In this document: piece by piece, positions 35,592 to 45,848 of the stretch | Layout: each line of letters starts with the position of its first letter | Numbering within the stretch: position 1 is the first letter of the stretch | Assembly: GCF_947500605.1 (NCBI RefSeq) | Contig: NZ_CANMSJ010000004.1 | Span: forward strand, 124,001-188,000 | Source of the DNA: an uncultured Lacinutrix sp. | GTDB lineage: Bacteria; Bacteroidota; Bacteroidia; Flavobacteriales; Flavobacteriaceae | DNA length: 64,000 nucleotides | Direction of reading: 5' to 3' | Notes under the pieces: model-generated | Databases searched by the model: none | What the model was told of the DNA's origin: nothing | Seen by the model: only the letters and a program-made list of their open reading frames with translations | Made by a program: the position numbers and the translations under genes

Positions 35592-37184
35592 TTATCTGAT
35601 ACCGTGCATCATCTTTATTAGAGTTCTGTTTAAAATTAACATAACAATCCCTGCTCCAATAGGTATTAATGTAAATAATAAAAAGAATGTAGTCATTCCA
35701 TATTCTTCCACGATTGGATCAATATAACTACCTGTAATTCCTGCTAAGGTATTAGCTATAAAGTTTGCAACAAACCAAACACCGAACATTAATCCAACGA
35801 GTTTCGCTGGCGCTAACTTACTTACATAAGATAAACCTACTGGTGAAACACATAACTCTCCAAGAGTGTGAAATAAATAAGCAACAATTAAGAAAATCAT
35901 ACTAACAGAAGCTGTTTTTGCACCTAAAGGTATTCCCATAGATCCAAAAGCTAAAATTCCAAAACCAAAACCTAATAATATTAATCCAATAGCAAATTTA
36001 ACCGGTCCTGATGGGTTTAATTTACTTTCCCAAACTTTAGAGAATAAAGGAGCAAAAGCAATAATGAAAAATGAATTTAAAATACCAAACCAAGAAGCTG
36101 GAACTTCTGCCGATTCTGAAGTAAATTCTCTATATAACATCCATATTACTATAGCCCAAATAATAACAAAACTTATTCCTAATAGTATATTTGATAAAGA
36201 ATATTTTGAAAATGTTTGCTTAAATAACATTGCCAATACCCATGTAATAATTACCATTGGTATTATAGTTAGTAATGTATTAAATATTTTAAAAATTAAT
36301 GCTCCATTACCTTCTAAAACTCTATCGGTATAATCATTAGCAAAAATGGTCATAGAACCACCCGCTTGTTCAAATGCCCACCAAAAGAAAATAGTAAAAA
36401 AGGCTAAAACTCCTATTACAATTAATCTATCTCTAGTTACTTTTGAAGAATTTGCATCATCTTTAACTTCTTCTATCACTTCAACAGTTTCTTCTAATGA
36501 ATCTTCAATAGCATCATCGAAATCTAAAGTGTTTTTAGGCGACAATCCTATTCTACCAAATATCTTTTGAGCAAAATAAAACTGTAACATTCCAATAAAC
36601 ATAAAAATTCCAGCTAAACCAAAACCATAATGCCAGCCAACTTTTTCTCCAATATAGCCACATAAAAGAATACCTAAAAATGCACCAGCATTAATACCCA
36701 TATAAAAAATAGTATAACCAGCATCTTTTTCTTTTCCTTGTCCTTTATAAAGTTGCCCAACCATAGAAGAGATATTCGGTTTGAATAATCCATTTCCTAA
36801 AATTAACAAAATTAAACCAACATAGAAAAACATTGAAGTTGCACCTTCTAAAGCCATGGAAGCATGTCCCAACGTCATTAAAAGTGCTCCTAAAACAACA
36901 GCATTTCTATAGCCCATAATTTTATCAGCAATTAAACCTCCAAAAATAGGGGTAATATAAACCAGACCTGTATACAAAGCATAAAGCTGCAATGCTTCTG
37001 CTCTTTCCCAGCCCCATCCACCTTCTTCAAGTATAGACGACACTAAAAATAAAACTAATAAAGCTCGCATTCCATAATAAGAAAAGCGTTCCCACATTTC
37101 TGTAAAAAATAAAACAAACAATCCAGATGGATGTCCTAATACGGTTCTTTGATTAGTTTCTGAACCTCCAAATTTAAATTCCAT
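35592..37184 (-). CDS. POT/PTR-family proton-coupled di- and tripeptide transporter
   Basis: A 530-residue MFS protein with about 12-14 helices. POT signatures are visible: FTEMWERFSYYGMRALLVLFL (ExxER-type motif), GGLIADKIMGYRNAVVLGALL, GNGLFKPNISSMVGQLY (PTR2 signature) and FYMGINAGAFLGILLCGYIGE. A charged cytoplasmic loop (DDAIEDSLEETVEVIEEVKDD) separates the two six-helix bundles. It imports short peptides with protons. It lies 30 nt after the DPP-IV gene, and the two form a peptide-scavenging unit closed by a terminator. Confidence 0.94.
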   Translation of the reverse strand: MEFKFGGSETNQRTVLGHPSGLFVLFFTEMWERFSYYGMRALLVLFLVSSILEEGGWGWERAEALQLYALYTGLVYITPIFGGLIADKIMGYRNAVVLGALLMTLGHASMALEGATSMFFYVGLILLILGNGLFKPNISSMVGQLYKGQGKEKDAGYTIFYMGINAGAFLGILLCGYIGEKVGWHYGFGLAGIFMFIGMLQFYFAQKIFGRIGLSPKNTLDFDDAIEDSLEETVEVIEEVKDDANSSKVTRDRLIVIGVLAFFTIFFWWAFEQAGGSMTIFANDYTDRVLEGNGALIFKIFNTLLTIIPMVIITWVLAMLFKQTFSKYSLSNILLGISFVIIWAIVIWMLYREFTSESAEVPASWFGILNSFFIIAFAPLFSKVWESKLNPSGPVKFAIGLILLGFGFGILAFGSMGIPLGAKTASVSMIFLIVAYLFHTLGELCVSPVGLSYVSKLAPAKLVGLMFGVWFVANFIANTLAGITGSYIDPIVEEYGMTTFFLLFTLIPIGAGIVMLILNRTLIKMMHGIR

Positions 37185-37214
37185 ATATAATTATATTATT
37201 TATTATTAATTAAT

Positions 37215-39407
37215 CTATTCTTTTTTATCTCCTAAAGTACGATCTATAAAATTAGTCATTTTTGTATATAAATGCTTTCTAGTATTACCTCCGTAAATAC
37301 CATGATTTTTGTCTGGATAAATCATCCATTCAAATTGTTTATCAGCTTGAATTAATGCTTCAACCATACGCATTGTATTTTGCACATGTACATTATCGTC
37401 TCCTGTTCCATGGATTAACAAAAAGTCTCCTTTTAATTTATCGACATGGTTTATAGGCGAATTATCATCGTAACCGCTTGCATTTTCTTGAGGCGTTGTC
37501 ATGTAGCGTTCTGTATAAATAGAATCGTAGAATCTCCAGCTTGTAACTGGTGCAACAGCAATTGCCATTTTAAAAACATCGTTTCCTTTAAACAATGCAT
37601 TACTAGACATAAAGCCTCCATAACTCCATCCCCAAATACCCATTCTTGAAGCATCTATGTAATTACGCTTTCCTAATAATTTAGCTGCTTCTATTTGATC
37701 TTCAACCTCAAATTTCCCTAATTCTTTTTGTGTTACTTTTTTAAAGTCGGCACCTTTAAATCCTGTTCCTCTTCCATCAATACAAGCAACAATGTAACCT
37801 TTTTGAGCTAACATTTGGTACCAATAATCGTTAGCGCTATTCCATTTATTTGCTACCTGCTGTGAACCTGGTCCAGAATATTGAAACATAAAAAGCGGAT
37901 ACTCTTTAGTGGCATCAAAATTTGCAGGCTTAATCATCCACATATTTAAATCGTTACCATTTATATTAATTGTAGTAAACTCTTTTTTAGAAGTTGTAAA
38001 CTCTGAAACCTTCTTAGCTAAAACTTCGTTATCCTTTATGTTTTTTACCACATCTCCATTTACAGCACTATTTAATGTGTATTTTGGAGGTGTTGCTGCA
38101 CTAGAGAAAGTATTAATAAAGTATGTGAAATCTGCGCTAAAATCGGCATTATTGGTTCCTGTAGTTTTTGTTAATCGTTTTTTATCTGTACCCTTAAGAT
38201 TAATTGAATATACATCTCTATTTATAGAACCATTCTCTACAGATTGGTAATAAATATTATTTGTTTTAGCATCGAAACCATAATAATTAGTGACTTCCCA
38301 ATTCCCTTTTGTTACTTGATTTATTAGATTCCCTTTTTTATCATAATGATAGATATGATTATATCCATCCTTTTCACTAGTCCAAATAAAACTATTATCC
38401 TCTAAAAACGTTAAATTATCTGTTACATCTACATAAGCTTTGTCTTTTTCTGCAACAGCTAAATCGGCTTTATTTTTAATAGCATCAATTAACCATAAAT
38501 CTAATTCGTCTTGATGACGATTCATATACTGAGCACTTAATACGTTAGCATTGTTAGACCACTTAATTCTTGGAATATAAAAATCGCTATATGCTTTATC
38601 GACTTTCACTTCGGTAGTTTTATCTTTATTTAAATCGTGAATATGTAATGAAACTATAGCATTAGCCTCACCTGCTTTAGGGTATTTAAAAACAGTCTGT
38701 GTTTGGTATAAGTCTTTACCATAAACATCCATTGAAAATTCTGGAACATTTGTTTCATCAAAACGAATAAATGCTATTTTATCACTATTGGCATTCCATT
38801 CGAAAGCACGAACAAAGCCAAATTCTTCTTCGTAAACCCAATCGGTAATACCGTTAATAATTTTATTTTTTACACCATCTGCAGTAAACTGAGTCGTTTT
38901 ACCAGAAACTAAATCTTTCATGTATAGGTTATTGTTTAACCCAAAAGCCACCTTTTTTCCATCTGGAGAAAACGTTGGTTCTTGAATTTTATCATCAGAA
39001 ATTGAAGTTAAACTATTCGTTACAGTATTAAACACATAATAGTTAGCTAAAGTAGAACGTCTAAAAATCGACTCTTGATTAGTAGCTAAAAGTACTTGAG
39101 ACTCATCGTCGCTAAAGGTATAATCTGTAAAATACTTTATATCTTCTAAGCTAGAAGAATTTACTAAAGTTTTTACTTTTTTAAGTGTTTTATAATCGTA
39201 AATATCTATTGCTGTCGAGCCGTTTGCTCTATCAAAATTTAAAACTGAGTATTCTTGACCATTCTTTAAAGAATGTAAAGCGTCTAATCTCTCGGTTCTA
39301 AAAGTACCATTAGACCATATGTCTTCTAGGCCTATAGATTTGTTTTGCGCTGTAGATAAAGTAGTTACTAATAAGCAGAAAAATGCTAAATATTTAGATA
39401 AAATCAT
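37215..39407 (-). CDS. Dipeptidyl-peptidase IV (S9 family)
   Basis: A 730-residue secreted serine peptidase. Signal peptide MILSKYLAFFCLLVTTLSTA; an eight-bladed beta-propeller covers about residues 40-480 (VYEEEFGFVRAFEWNANSDKIAFIRFDE with the Glu pair that binds the peptide N-terminus). An alpha/beta-hydrolase domain follows with nucleophile GWSYGGFMS, acid in GTGDDNVH and His in PDKNHGIYGG. The Glu pair in the EEEFGF helix marks true DPP-IV type enzymes, which release X-Pro or X-Ala dipeptides; a tripeptidyl variant is possible. Its products would suit the POT importer encoded 30 nt downstream. Confidence 0.93.
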   Translation of the reverse strand: MILSKYLAFFCLLVTTLSTAQNKSIGLEDIWSNGTFRTERLDALHSLKNGQEYSVLNFDRANGSTAIDIYDYKTLKKVKTLVNSSSLEDIKYFTDYTFSDDESQVLLATNQESIFRRSTLANYYVFNTVTNSLTSISDDKIQEPTFSPDGKKVAFGLNNNLYMKDLVSGKTTQFTADGVKNKIINGITDWVYEEEFGFVRAFEWNANSDKIAFIRFDETNVPEFSMDVYGKDLYQTQTVFKYPKAGEANAIVSLHIHDLNKDKTTEVKVDKAYSDFYIPRIKWSNNANVLSAQYMNRHQDELDLWLIDAIKNKADLAVAEKDKAYVDVTDNLTFLEDNSFIWTSEKDGYNHIYHYDKKGNLINQVTKGNWEVTNYYGFDAKTNNIYYQSVENGSINRDVYSINLKGTDKKRLTKTTGTNNADFSADFTYFINTFSSAATPPKYTLNSAVNGDVVKNIKDNEVLAKKVSEFTTSKKEFTTININGNDLNMWMIKPANFDATKEYPLFMFQYSGPGSQQVANKWNSANDYWYQMLAQKGYIVACIDGRGTGFKGADFKKVTQKELGKFEVEDQIEAAKLLGKRNYIDASRMGIWGWSYGGFMSSNALFKGNDVFKMAIAVAPVTSWRFYDSIYTERYMTTPQENASGYDDNSPINHVDKLKGDFLLIHGTGDDNVHVQNTMRMVEALIQADKQFEWMIYPDKNHGIYGGNTRKHLYTKMTNFIDRTLGDKKE

Positions 39408-39587
39408 TAAGAATAATTTATTAATAAAATAATGTCAAGTTTACTAAAAATTAAGCAAAAAACCCTAATTATTAACAGTTAATTCATGTTTCAAAAAAGC
39501 AAAAAGATTTAGATTATAATTTCATCAATCTAACTCTGCAACAAAATAACGAACGTTTAGTATCTTCGCACCTATAAATAACACTTA

Positions 39588-40886
39588 ATGAGCGCAACAA
39601 TTTCTGGTTTCTCAAAACTATCAAAATCCGAAAAAATAGATTGGATAGTTAACAACTACCTTTCAAATTCTGAGGCAGCAAAACAAACTATCACACAATA
39701 TTTTAATGCCGATGGTAAGCTACAACAGCTTCACGATGAGTTTATAGAAAATACTATTTCAAATTATTACTTACCACTTGGTGTTGCACCTAATTTTGAA
39801 ATTAACGGTAAAACTTATGCTATTCCAATGGCAATTGAAGAAAGCTCGGTTGTTGCTGCTGCTAGTAATGCTGCTAAATTTTGGATGAAACGCGGTGGCT
39901 TTAAAGCCGAAGTATTATCTACCACAAAAATTGGACAAGTTCATTTTATGTTCGATGGTAATTTTGACGATTTAAAACAATATTTCGACACTATTAAACC
40001 AAAACTAATAGCAGACACTAAAGCTATTACTGCCAATATGGAAAAGCGTGGTGGTGGTATTTTAGATATTGAGTTACGAAACAAAACTGAGGATTTAGAC
40101 AACTATTATCAGCTTCACGCAACCTTTGAAACATTGGATGCTATGGGAGCCAATTTTATAAACTCGTGCTTAGAACAGTTTGCAAAAACGTTTAAAGCTG
40201 AAGCTGAAAAACACCTGAGTACTCCAATAGAGATTGTAATGAGTATCCTTTCTAATTACGTTCCAGATTGTCTTGTTCGTGTAGAAGTCTCTTGTAAAGT
40301 AGAAGATTTAAAAGACAAAGGCATTAGTGGTAAAGCTTTCGCCGAAAAATTTGTTCGTGCAGTTAATATTGCAGAAGTAGAACCGCATAGAGCAGTAACA
40401 CATAATAAAGGCATTATGAACGGCATTGACGCTGTTGTATTAGCTACAGGAAACGATTTTAGAGCAGTTGAAGCTGGAGTACATGCTTTTGCTATAAAAA
40501 ACGGCAAATACACTAGTTTAACACATGCCAAGATTCAAAATGATGTTTTCACCTTTTGGATGGAGATACCATTAGCATTAGGAACCGTTGGTGGGCTAAC
40601 AGGATTACATCCTTTAGTAAAAGTGGCTTTAGACATTTTAGGAAAACCATCCGCTAAAGAACTCATGCAAATTGTAGCCGTTGCTGGACTTGCACAAAAT
40701 TTTGCTGCTTTACGTTCTTTAACTACAACCGGAATTCAAGAAGGCCATATGAAAATGCATTTAATGAATATATTAAACCAATTCAATGCAACTAATGATG
40801 AAAAGGAAGTGATAGTAAATCATTTTAAGACCAATACAGTTACACATAGTGCTGTTGTTACTGAAATTGAAAAACTAAGGCAATAA
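39588..40886 (+). CDS. mvaA: Hydroxymethylglutaryl-CoA reductase, class II
   Basis: A 432-residue class II HMG-CoA reductase. Visible are MAIEESSVVAAASNAAKFW (catalytic Glu), HNKGIMNGIDAVVLATGNDFRAVEAGVHAFA (Lys and Asp region), LGTVGGLTGLHPLVKVAL, and the catalytic His in EGHMKMHLMN. Class II enzymes were first described as degradative, but in Flavobacteria this gene supports isoprenoid synthesis by the mevalonate route, because a GHMP kinase follows directly. That is inference from context. The stop overlaps the kinase start by 1 nt. A TATCTTCG box lies at 39561-39568. Confidence 0.94.
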   Translation: MSATISGFSKLSKSEKIDWIVNNYLSNSEAAKQTITQYFNADGKLQQLHDEFIENTISNYYLPLGVAPNFEINGKTYAIPMAIEESSVVAAASNAAKFWMKRGGFKAEVLSTTKIGQVHFMFDGNFDDLKQYFDTIKPKLIADTKAITANMEKRGGGILDIELRNKTEDLDNYYQLHATFETLDAMGANFINSCLEQFAKTFKAEAEKHLSTPIEIVMSILSNYVPDCLVRVEVSCKVEDLKDKGISGKAFAEKFVRAVNIAEVEPHRAVTHNKGIMNGIDAVVLATGNDFRAVEAGVHAFAIKNGKYTSLTHAKIQNDVFTFWMEIPLALGTVGGLTGLHPLVKVALDILGKPSAKELMQIVAVAGLAQNFAALRSLTTTGIQEGHMKMHLMNILNQFNATNDEKEVIVNHFKTNTVTHSAVVTEIEKLRQ

Positions 40887-41800
40887 TGCAAACCTTCTAT
40901 AGTCACGGGAAATTACTACTTACTGCTGAATATGTTGTACTTGATGGCGCAACAGCCTTAGCTTTACCTACAAAATTTGGACAAACACTAACTGTTGAAA
41001 TTATTGATGAGGCAAAGTTGGCTTGGCAAAGTATTGATAGTGAAGGACGAATTTGGTTTGAGGACGAATTTACATTTTTAAATGGAGAGATTACAATACC
41101 GCACACTATTTGTAATGACGTTAGTAAAAGGCTTATAGAAATATTAAACGCTGCAAAAACACTTAATCCTGATTTTCTTAAAGGTGAAAAAGGTTATACA
41201 GTAAGTTCAAAATTAGAATTTCCAAATGATTGGGGATTAGGCTCTTCTTCTACCCTTCTAAACAATATTGCACAATGGGCAAATATTGATGCTTTTGCAT
41301 TGTCTAATGCTACTTTTGGTGGTAGTGGTTACGATATTGCTTGTGCACAAAACGACTCGGCAATTGTTTATCAAATAGAAAACTCTAAGCCTTTAATTAA
41401 AAGCATCTCTTTTAATAAAGAATTTCAAGATCGATTATTTTTTGTTCATTTAAATAGAAAACAAAATAGCAGAGATTCTATAAACATGTATAGAGATAAC
41501 AAAACTAATACTAAAGTTATTATTCAAAAAATAAACAGTATAACTTCTAAATTAATTGCTTCAGATTCTATAATTACTTTTAACGCTTTAATTGAAGAAC
41601 ATGAGCGTTTAATAGGAGAAATAACTAACCAAACACCAATTAAGAAACGCTTGTTTAATGATTTTAAAAATCAAATTAAGAGCCTTGGAGGATGGAATGG
41701 TGACTTTGTTCTAGCTACAGGCGAAAAAGAATATATTGACTCTTATTTTGCATCAAAAGGTTACACTACCATAGTTAGCTTTAAGGATATGATTCTGTAG
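40886..41800 (+). CDS. GYDIA-family GHMP kinase
   Basis: A 304-residue GHMP-fold kinase. The ATP loop is DWGLGSSSTLLNNIAQW and the family name motif appears as FGGSGYDIACAQ. The N-terminus YSHGKLLLTAEYVVLDGATALALPTKFGQ is typical of mevalonate and phosphomevalonate kinases. GYDIA kinases are a Bacteroidetes group of unassigned substrate, usually placed beside HMG-CoA reductase as here, so a mevalonate-pathway phosphorylation is likely. The ATG overlaps the last base of the mvaA stop codon, giving coupled translation. Confidence 0.9.
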   Translation: MQTFYSHGKLLLTAEYVVLDGATALALPTKFGQTLTVEIIDEAKLAWQSIDSEGRIWFEDEFTFLNGEITIPHTICNDVSKRLIEILNAAKTLNPDFLKGEKGYTVSSKLEFPNDWGLGSSSTLLNNIAQWANIDAFALSNATFGGSGYDIACAQNDSAIVYQIENSKPLIKSISFNKEFQDRLFFVHLNRKQNSRDSINMYRDNKTNTKVIIQKINSITSKLIASDSIITFNALIEEHERLIGEITNQTPIKKRLFNDFKNQIKSLGGWNGDFVLATGEKEYIDSYFASKGYTTIVSFKDMIL

Positions 41801-41885
41801 CTACTTAAAAACAGTAATAACTCACTAACAAAACAAAAATCTACTTAACCAATACATATATAAGTTTCTAACTTTAATCCATAAA

Positions 41886-41912
41886 AAAAAGCCTCGCAAT
41901 GCGAGGCTTTTT
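41886..41912 (+). terminator. Bidirectional terminator between the GHMP kinase and ppiD
   Basis: A 12-bp perfect stem, AAAAAGCCTCGC / GCGAGGCTTTTT, with an AAT loop, between convergent genes and symmetric on both strands. Confidence 0.9.
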
Positions 41913-41933
41913 AATTTTATATTCAGTTTAATA

Positions 41934-44078
41934 CTATTGTACTGTTTTAGCTCTATAATCTTCAATCTCTGAAGCTTCTTTTAAAGCATTATATAATCTA
42001 GTATTAATTGCCGTTGATTTTGCAAGTGCTACTTGGTTAGCAGAAGACTGGTAGTTTTCTAACTTAACAGCTGGAGTCTTTTTTGTTAACTCAACCATAT
42101 AAACACCTTTTGTTCCTGTAATTAATTTAGAAGATTGTCCTTCTTCAAGACCAAAAGCAGTTCCAACTACAAGTGGCTCTAAACCTGCTCCTGCAATTGT
42201 TGGATTTTTCATATTAATAGCTAATGCTGTTTTTACTGTTTGATTCTCTGCTGCTGCAAGATCTGTAAGTGAATTAGCGTTTACTCTTTCTTTAATTAAT
42301 TTAGCTTTCTTTTCTTTTCTAATTTCTGGTAAAGCTGTTACAGATGCATCTTCAATATTCATTAAACCTGCCTCGTTTTTACCTGTTACTTGAGCAACAA
42401 TATAACCTGTAGTTGTTTCAAAACGTTTTGTATCACCAACTTCAGTATTATCTTCAAAAGTCCAACGTACTAATTCTCTTAATGGCCCAACACCAGGAAT
42501 GTTTTCATCTAACTCTTTAATAGTATTAACTGGGCTAACACTTAAGTTACTTGCTTTTGCAGCTTCTTGAAAATCTTGATTCCCTAATGAAACTTCAAAG
42601 TTAGTTGCTGTTCTAAATACTGCATTCTCTGTATCTACAGAAGGCTCAATAACTCTCTCTATAGTTGCTACTTTGTATGCTGTATCTTCGTTTTTCTTAT
42701 CGTCTATTCTAATAACATGGTATCCAAATTTAGTTTCAACAACATCTATACTTCCTGCTTTGTTAAAGAATAAGAAGTTTGCGAAATCAGGATCGAATCC
42801 TGCTGGATTATAGTTAGATAAACGGAACCATCCAATACTTCCGTCTTTTCCTTTAGAACCGTCTGTATTAATTTCGTTTGCTATTTCTGCGTATTTCGTT
42901 TTATTATTTTTAACTAAGTTAAAAATACTATCTGCAGATACTTTTGCTTGCGCTTTAGTTTTTGTTGTTTCAGCATTTGCTGCTTGAGAACCAACAAAAG
43001 GAATAAGTATGTGGCTAGACTGAATAGAATCTGCTAATACTTTTCTATCTAAAAGTTTAGTGATTTTAAAAGTCTTACCATCTTTATAAGGACCGTAAAC
43101 CGAACCTACAGTTAATTTAGAAATACTATCTTTTACTCCGTTTGGAAAGCTAGATGCATAAACAAATTTATCTTCAAATTTTACAGCTCCATCAGTTTCA
43201 GCATTTACTAAAGTAATCGCTTGCTCTTCGTTCATTTCTAAAAAGCCAGGATTTTTTTCTGTTTGCTTTGTTGTTTCATTGTAAACATCTCCTCCTTTTA
43301 TAAATGAAATTAATTCATTTTCAAGAGTAGTTTCATCTTCTAAAGAAGCAACATTTTCAAATTTTACATATTGTAAATTTCTTGATGCTTCAGCTTCATA
43401 TTTATTCTTATTATTATTAATATATGTAGTTATTTCAGATTTAGAAACAGAAATAGTACTATCTGGAATAGTTGCATAAGGAATAGATACATATTTAATA
43501 TCTACTAAGTCATTTTGCAATTTGTGCTCTAATTCACCTTCAGCCAAAGTAGCATTAGATGCTGCTTTAATCATATTAATATAATTTTGCTGTAATGCAC
43601 CTGAAGCAATACTTTCTTCTCCAAGCACCCATCTGTTATAGAAATCATTATTAGGAGAATTCTTTAAATCTAAAATATACTGATTAAGTAAAGACTCATC
43701 GAAAATACCATCAGCATTTAAAAACTGAGGACTACTAGCGTATGTTGTCTTTAACAAATCACGCATTTGCTCTCTACCAACAGTTAAACCTAACTCGTTA
43801 AATTGAGATTCCATTACAGATTGTCTTACTTCTGCATCGAAAACTTGATTCATGATTTGAGATTGCGTAGCATTAGGATTGTTACGTGCCTCTACTTGAG
43901 CCATAAATGCTTGACGAGAAATGTCTTTTCCATTAATAGTAGCAACTACATCTGGAGATTTGTTAAATAATGCATCTTTATTATCAAAAAGGCTCGATAA
44001 TATAAACGCGAATAGCGCTAATGCGATTACTAAAATTAGTACAACTGTTTTCTGTCTTATCTTATTTAAAATTGCCAT
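41934..44078 (-). CDS. ppiD: Peptidylprolyl isomerase, PpiD/SurA type
   Basis: A 714-residue membrane-anchored periplasmic chaperone. The N-terminal helix at about residues 11-30 (VVLILVIALALFAFILSSLF) is followed by a SurA_N-type helical domain (ATINGKDISRQAFMAQVEARN, NQVFDAEVRQSVMESQFNELGL). A parvulin domain lies at about residues 345-460 (SSHILIPF, IANEINTDGSKGKDGSIGWFRLSNYNPAGFDPDF, VVETKFGYHVIRIDDKK), and a long C-terminal region ends the protein. It assists folding of exported and outer-membrane proteins. It is downstream of the envelope gene cluster but separated from the CBS gene by 158 bp. Confidence 0.92.
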   Translation of the reverse strand: MAILNKIRQKTVVLILVIALALFAFILSSLFDNKDALFNKSPDVVATINGKDISRQAFMAQVEARNNPNATQSQIMNQVFDAEVRQSVMESQFNELGLTVGREQMRDLLKTTYASSPQFLNADGIFDESLLNQYILDLKNSPNNDFYNRWVLGEESIASGALQQNYINMIKAASNATLAEGELEHKLQNDLVDIKYVSIPYATIPDSTISVSKSEITTYINNNKNKYEAEASRNLQYVKFENVASLEDETTLENELISFIKGGDVYNETTKQTEKNPGFLEMNEEQAITLVNAETDGAVKFEDKFVYASSFPNGVKDSISKLTVGSVYGPYKDGKTFKITKLLDRKVLADSIQSSHILIPFVGSQAANAETTKTKAQAKVSADSIFNLVKNNKTKYAEIANEINTDGSKGKDGSIGWFRLSNYNPAGFDPDFANFLFFNKAGSIDVVETKFGYHVIRIDDKKNEDTAYKVATIERVIEPSVDTENAVFRTATNFEVSLGNQDFQEAAKASNLSVSPVNTIKELDENIPGVGPLRELVRWTFEDNTEVGDTKRFETTTGYIVAQVTGKNEAGLMNIEDASVTALPEIRKEKKAKLIKERVNANSLTDLAAAENQTVKTALAINMKNPTIAGAGLEPLVVGTAFGLEEGQSSKLITGTKGVYMVELTKKTPAVKLENYQSSANQVALAKSTAINTRLYNALKEASEIEDYRAKTVQ

Positions 44079-44236
44079 CTGTTGAAATAGATTGTATTCT
44101 GTTATTGTTAAAATATAGTGGGCGAAAATACCATTTTCTATTTAATAATAAAAGCAGAAATTGGCAATAATTTTAGAATTATTGAAATGAAGTGTTTATT
44201 TATGAAAAATCCTGCAGTATTATAGCGATTTCCTTA

Positions 44237-45529
44237 CTAATCGTCTGTTTTAACTTTTAAAGACACCAAATCTATTTTAGTATTTGAGACTTCTAAGATT
44301 TTAAACTGAAAATTCTCTGTAGTCACAATATCGTTTTGTTGTGGTATTTTCTCAGTGTGATCCACAATTAATCCTCCAAGCGTTTCGTAGTTTTCGCCTT
44401 CTGGTAGGTTTAACTTATGTGTTTCGTTTAAATAATCGACTTCTAATCGTGCCGAAAATATAAAGTTTAAATCGTCTATTTTCTCTTCTCTTAATACTAC
44501 TGTATCGTGTTCGTCTTCTATTTCACCTAAAAGTTCTTCAACAATATCTTCAACCGTCATTATACCAGAAGTTCCACCGTACTCGTCTAAAACGACTGCA
44601 ATACTCTTACGTTTTTTTATAAGCACATTTAAAATATCGTTTGCTAACATTGTTTCTGGAACAAACTCAACAGGTAAAACCATTGCTTTAATAGTTTTTG
44701 GTTTTTTAAACAACTCGAAAGCATGTGCATAACCAACAATATCGTCTATAGTCTCTTTATAAATTAATATTTTAGACATTCCTGTTTCTATAAACAGGGC
44801 GCTTAAATTTACAACAGTGTCATTGATTTCTAAAGCTATAATCTCTGTACGAGGTATCATAACTTCACGCGCTTTAACCTCTGCAAACTCTAAAGCATTT
44901 TGAAAGATTTGAATCTCTGAATCCACATCGTCGTGAGCATCTATAGATTCCATTTGCTCACTTATATAATTTCCTAATTCTAACTTTGTAAATGCCAATT
45001 GTACTTGATCTCCTTCGGTTTTGAAGAATTTTTTAAGCACAAAATCTGAGATCCAAAGTACAAAGTCTGATATAAAAGTGAATAACAAATAAAACAAATA
45101 TGCAGGAAAAGCTAAGACCTTGATTAACGTATTACTATAAATTTGAAAAAAAACCTTAGGAAGGAATTCTGCTGTAAACAAAATTACCAATGTTGATATT
45201 ATAGTTTGAGAAAACAGACTTAAATCTGTTAGTAAATAACTTAAAAATGCGTAATTACTAACTAATGAAGCAAACCACTTTACTAGTAAGTCTCCCATAA
45301 AAAAACCATAAATAACCAGTGCTATATTGTTACCAATAAGCATTGTTGCTATAAACTTAGATGGTTTTGCTGTTAACTTTGAAAGAATATTAGCTAAAAA
45401 ATCGTCTTGCTTTTTTTCTATTTCAATATGAATTTTATTGGCAGAAACATAAGCTATCTCCATTCCAGAGAAAAATGCCGACAATAATAACGACACTATA
45501 ATAATAACGATAATTAGTGTTGTGGACAT
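44237..45529 (-). CDS. CNNM/CorC (hemolysin) family membrane protein with CBS pair
   Basis: A 430-residue protein. DUF21 membrane domain with about four helices (residues 1-155), two CBS domains at about 205-330 (REVMIPRTEIIAL, VVLDEYGGTSGIMTVEDIVEELLGEIEDEHD) and a C-terminal CorC_HlyC domain at about 345-425 (LNLPEGENYETLGGLIVDHTEKIP). The family is implicated in Mg2+ or Co2+ export; the old hemolysin name is historical. It resembles the gliding protein GldE in architecture, but no gld genes are adjacent, so I do not assign GldE. Its start directly abuts the stop of the 64-residue gene upstream. Confidence 0.9.
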   Translation of the reverse strand: MSTTLIIVIIIVSLLLSAFFSGMEIAYVSANKIHIEIEKKQDDFLANILSKLTAKPSKFIATMLIGNNIALVIYGFFMGDLLVKWFASLVSNYAFLSYLLTDLSLFSQTIISTLVILFTAEFLPKVFFQIYSNTLIKVLAFPAYLFYLLFTFISDFVLWISDFVLKKFFKTEGDQVQLAFTKLELGNYISEQMESIDAHDDVDSEIQIFQNALEFAEVKAREVMIPRTEIIALEINDTVVNLSALFIETGMSKILIYKETIDDIVGYAHAFELFKKPKTIKAMVLPVEFVPETMLANDILNVLIKKRKSIAVVLDEYGGTSGIMTVEDIVEELLGEIEDEHDTVVLREEKIDDLNFIFSARLEVDYLNETHKLNLPEGENYETLGGLIVDHTEKIPQQNDIVTTENFQFKILEVSNTKIDLVSLKVKTDD

Positions 45530-45724
45530 TTATTGTTTATTATTTCTGTCTTCATATTTTTTATGAAAACGCCTTCTAAAGAAAAACATAAATATGGCTA
45601 ATGCAAATAAAAATAAAGACAAGTAAGCTTGACTTCTATCTTCATTCCAAGTCATTATGCAATCGTATAAAAAAAACACACCTGCAATAATATAGATGTA
45701 CTGTGAGAATTTTAAGTATTTCAT
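45530..45724 (-). CDS. Small two-helix membrane protein
   Basis: A 64-residue protein with two hydrophobic helices (about residues 8-24 and 32-50) and a strongly basic tail (FFRRRFHKKYEDRNNK). Its stop codon ends immediately before the ATG of the CBS protein (no spacer), and it lies 124 bp after lptC in the same direction. That tight junction supports a real gene. No known family; probably an inner-membrane accessory protein. Confidence 0.7.
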   Translation of the reverse strand: MKYLKFSQYIYIIAGVFFLYDCIMTWNEDRSQAYLSLFLFALAIFMFFFRRRFHKKYEDRNNKQ

Positions 45725-45848
45725 TGTTTATATAAATCCTTTTATTAAACAACACATGTATTAACACCGCTGCTTATAAATATAATTAATTTGTAGTAGT
45801 AAAGATATGTAAAATTTTGAAGTGTACTATAATTAATACAATCTTGTA

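Noticed and set aside
37909-38250. A 113-codon plus-strand frame
   Set aside because: Antisense to the DPP-IV gene; hydrophobic content reflects the opposite frame.
44237-45529. Assignment of the CBS protein as gliding protein GldE
   Set aside because: Architecture agrees, but no gldD or other gliding gene is adjacent, so only the CNNM/CorC family call is safe.
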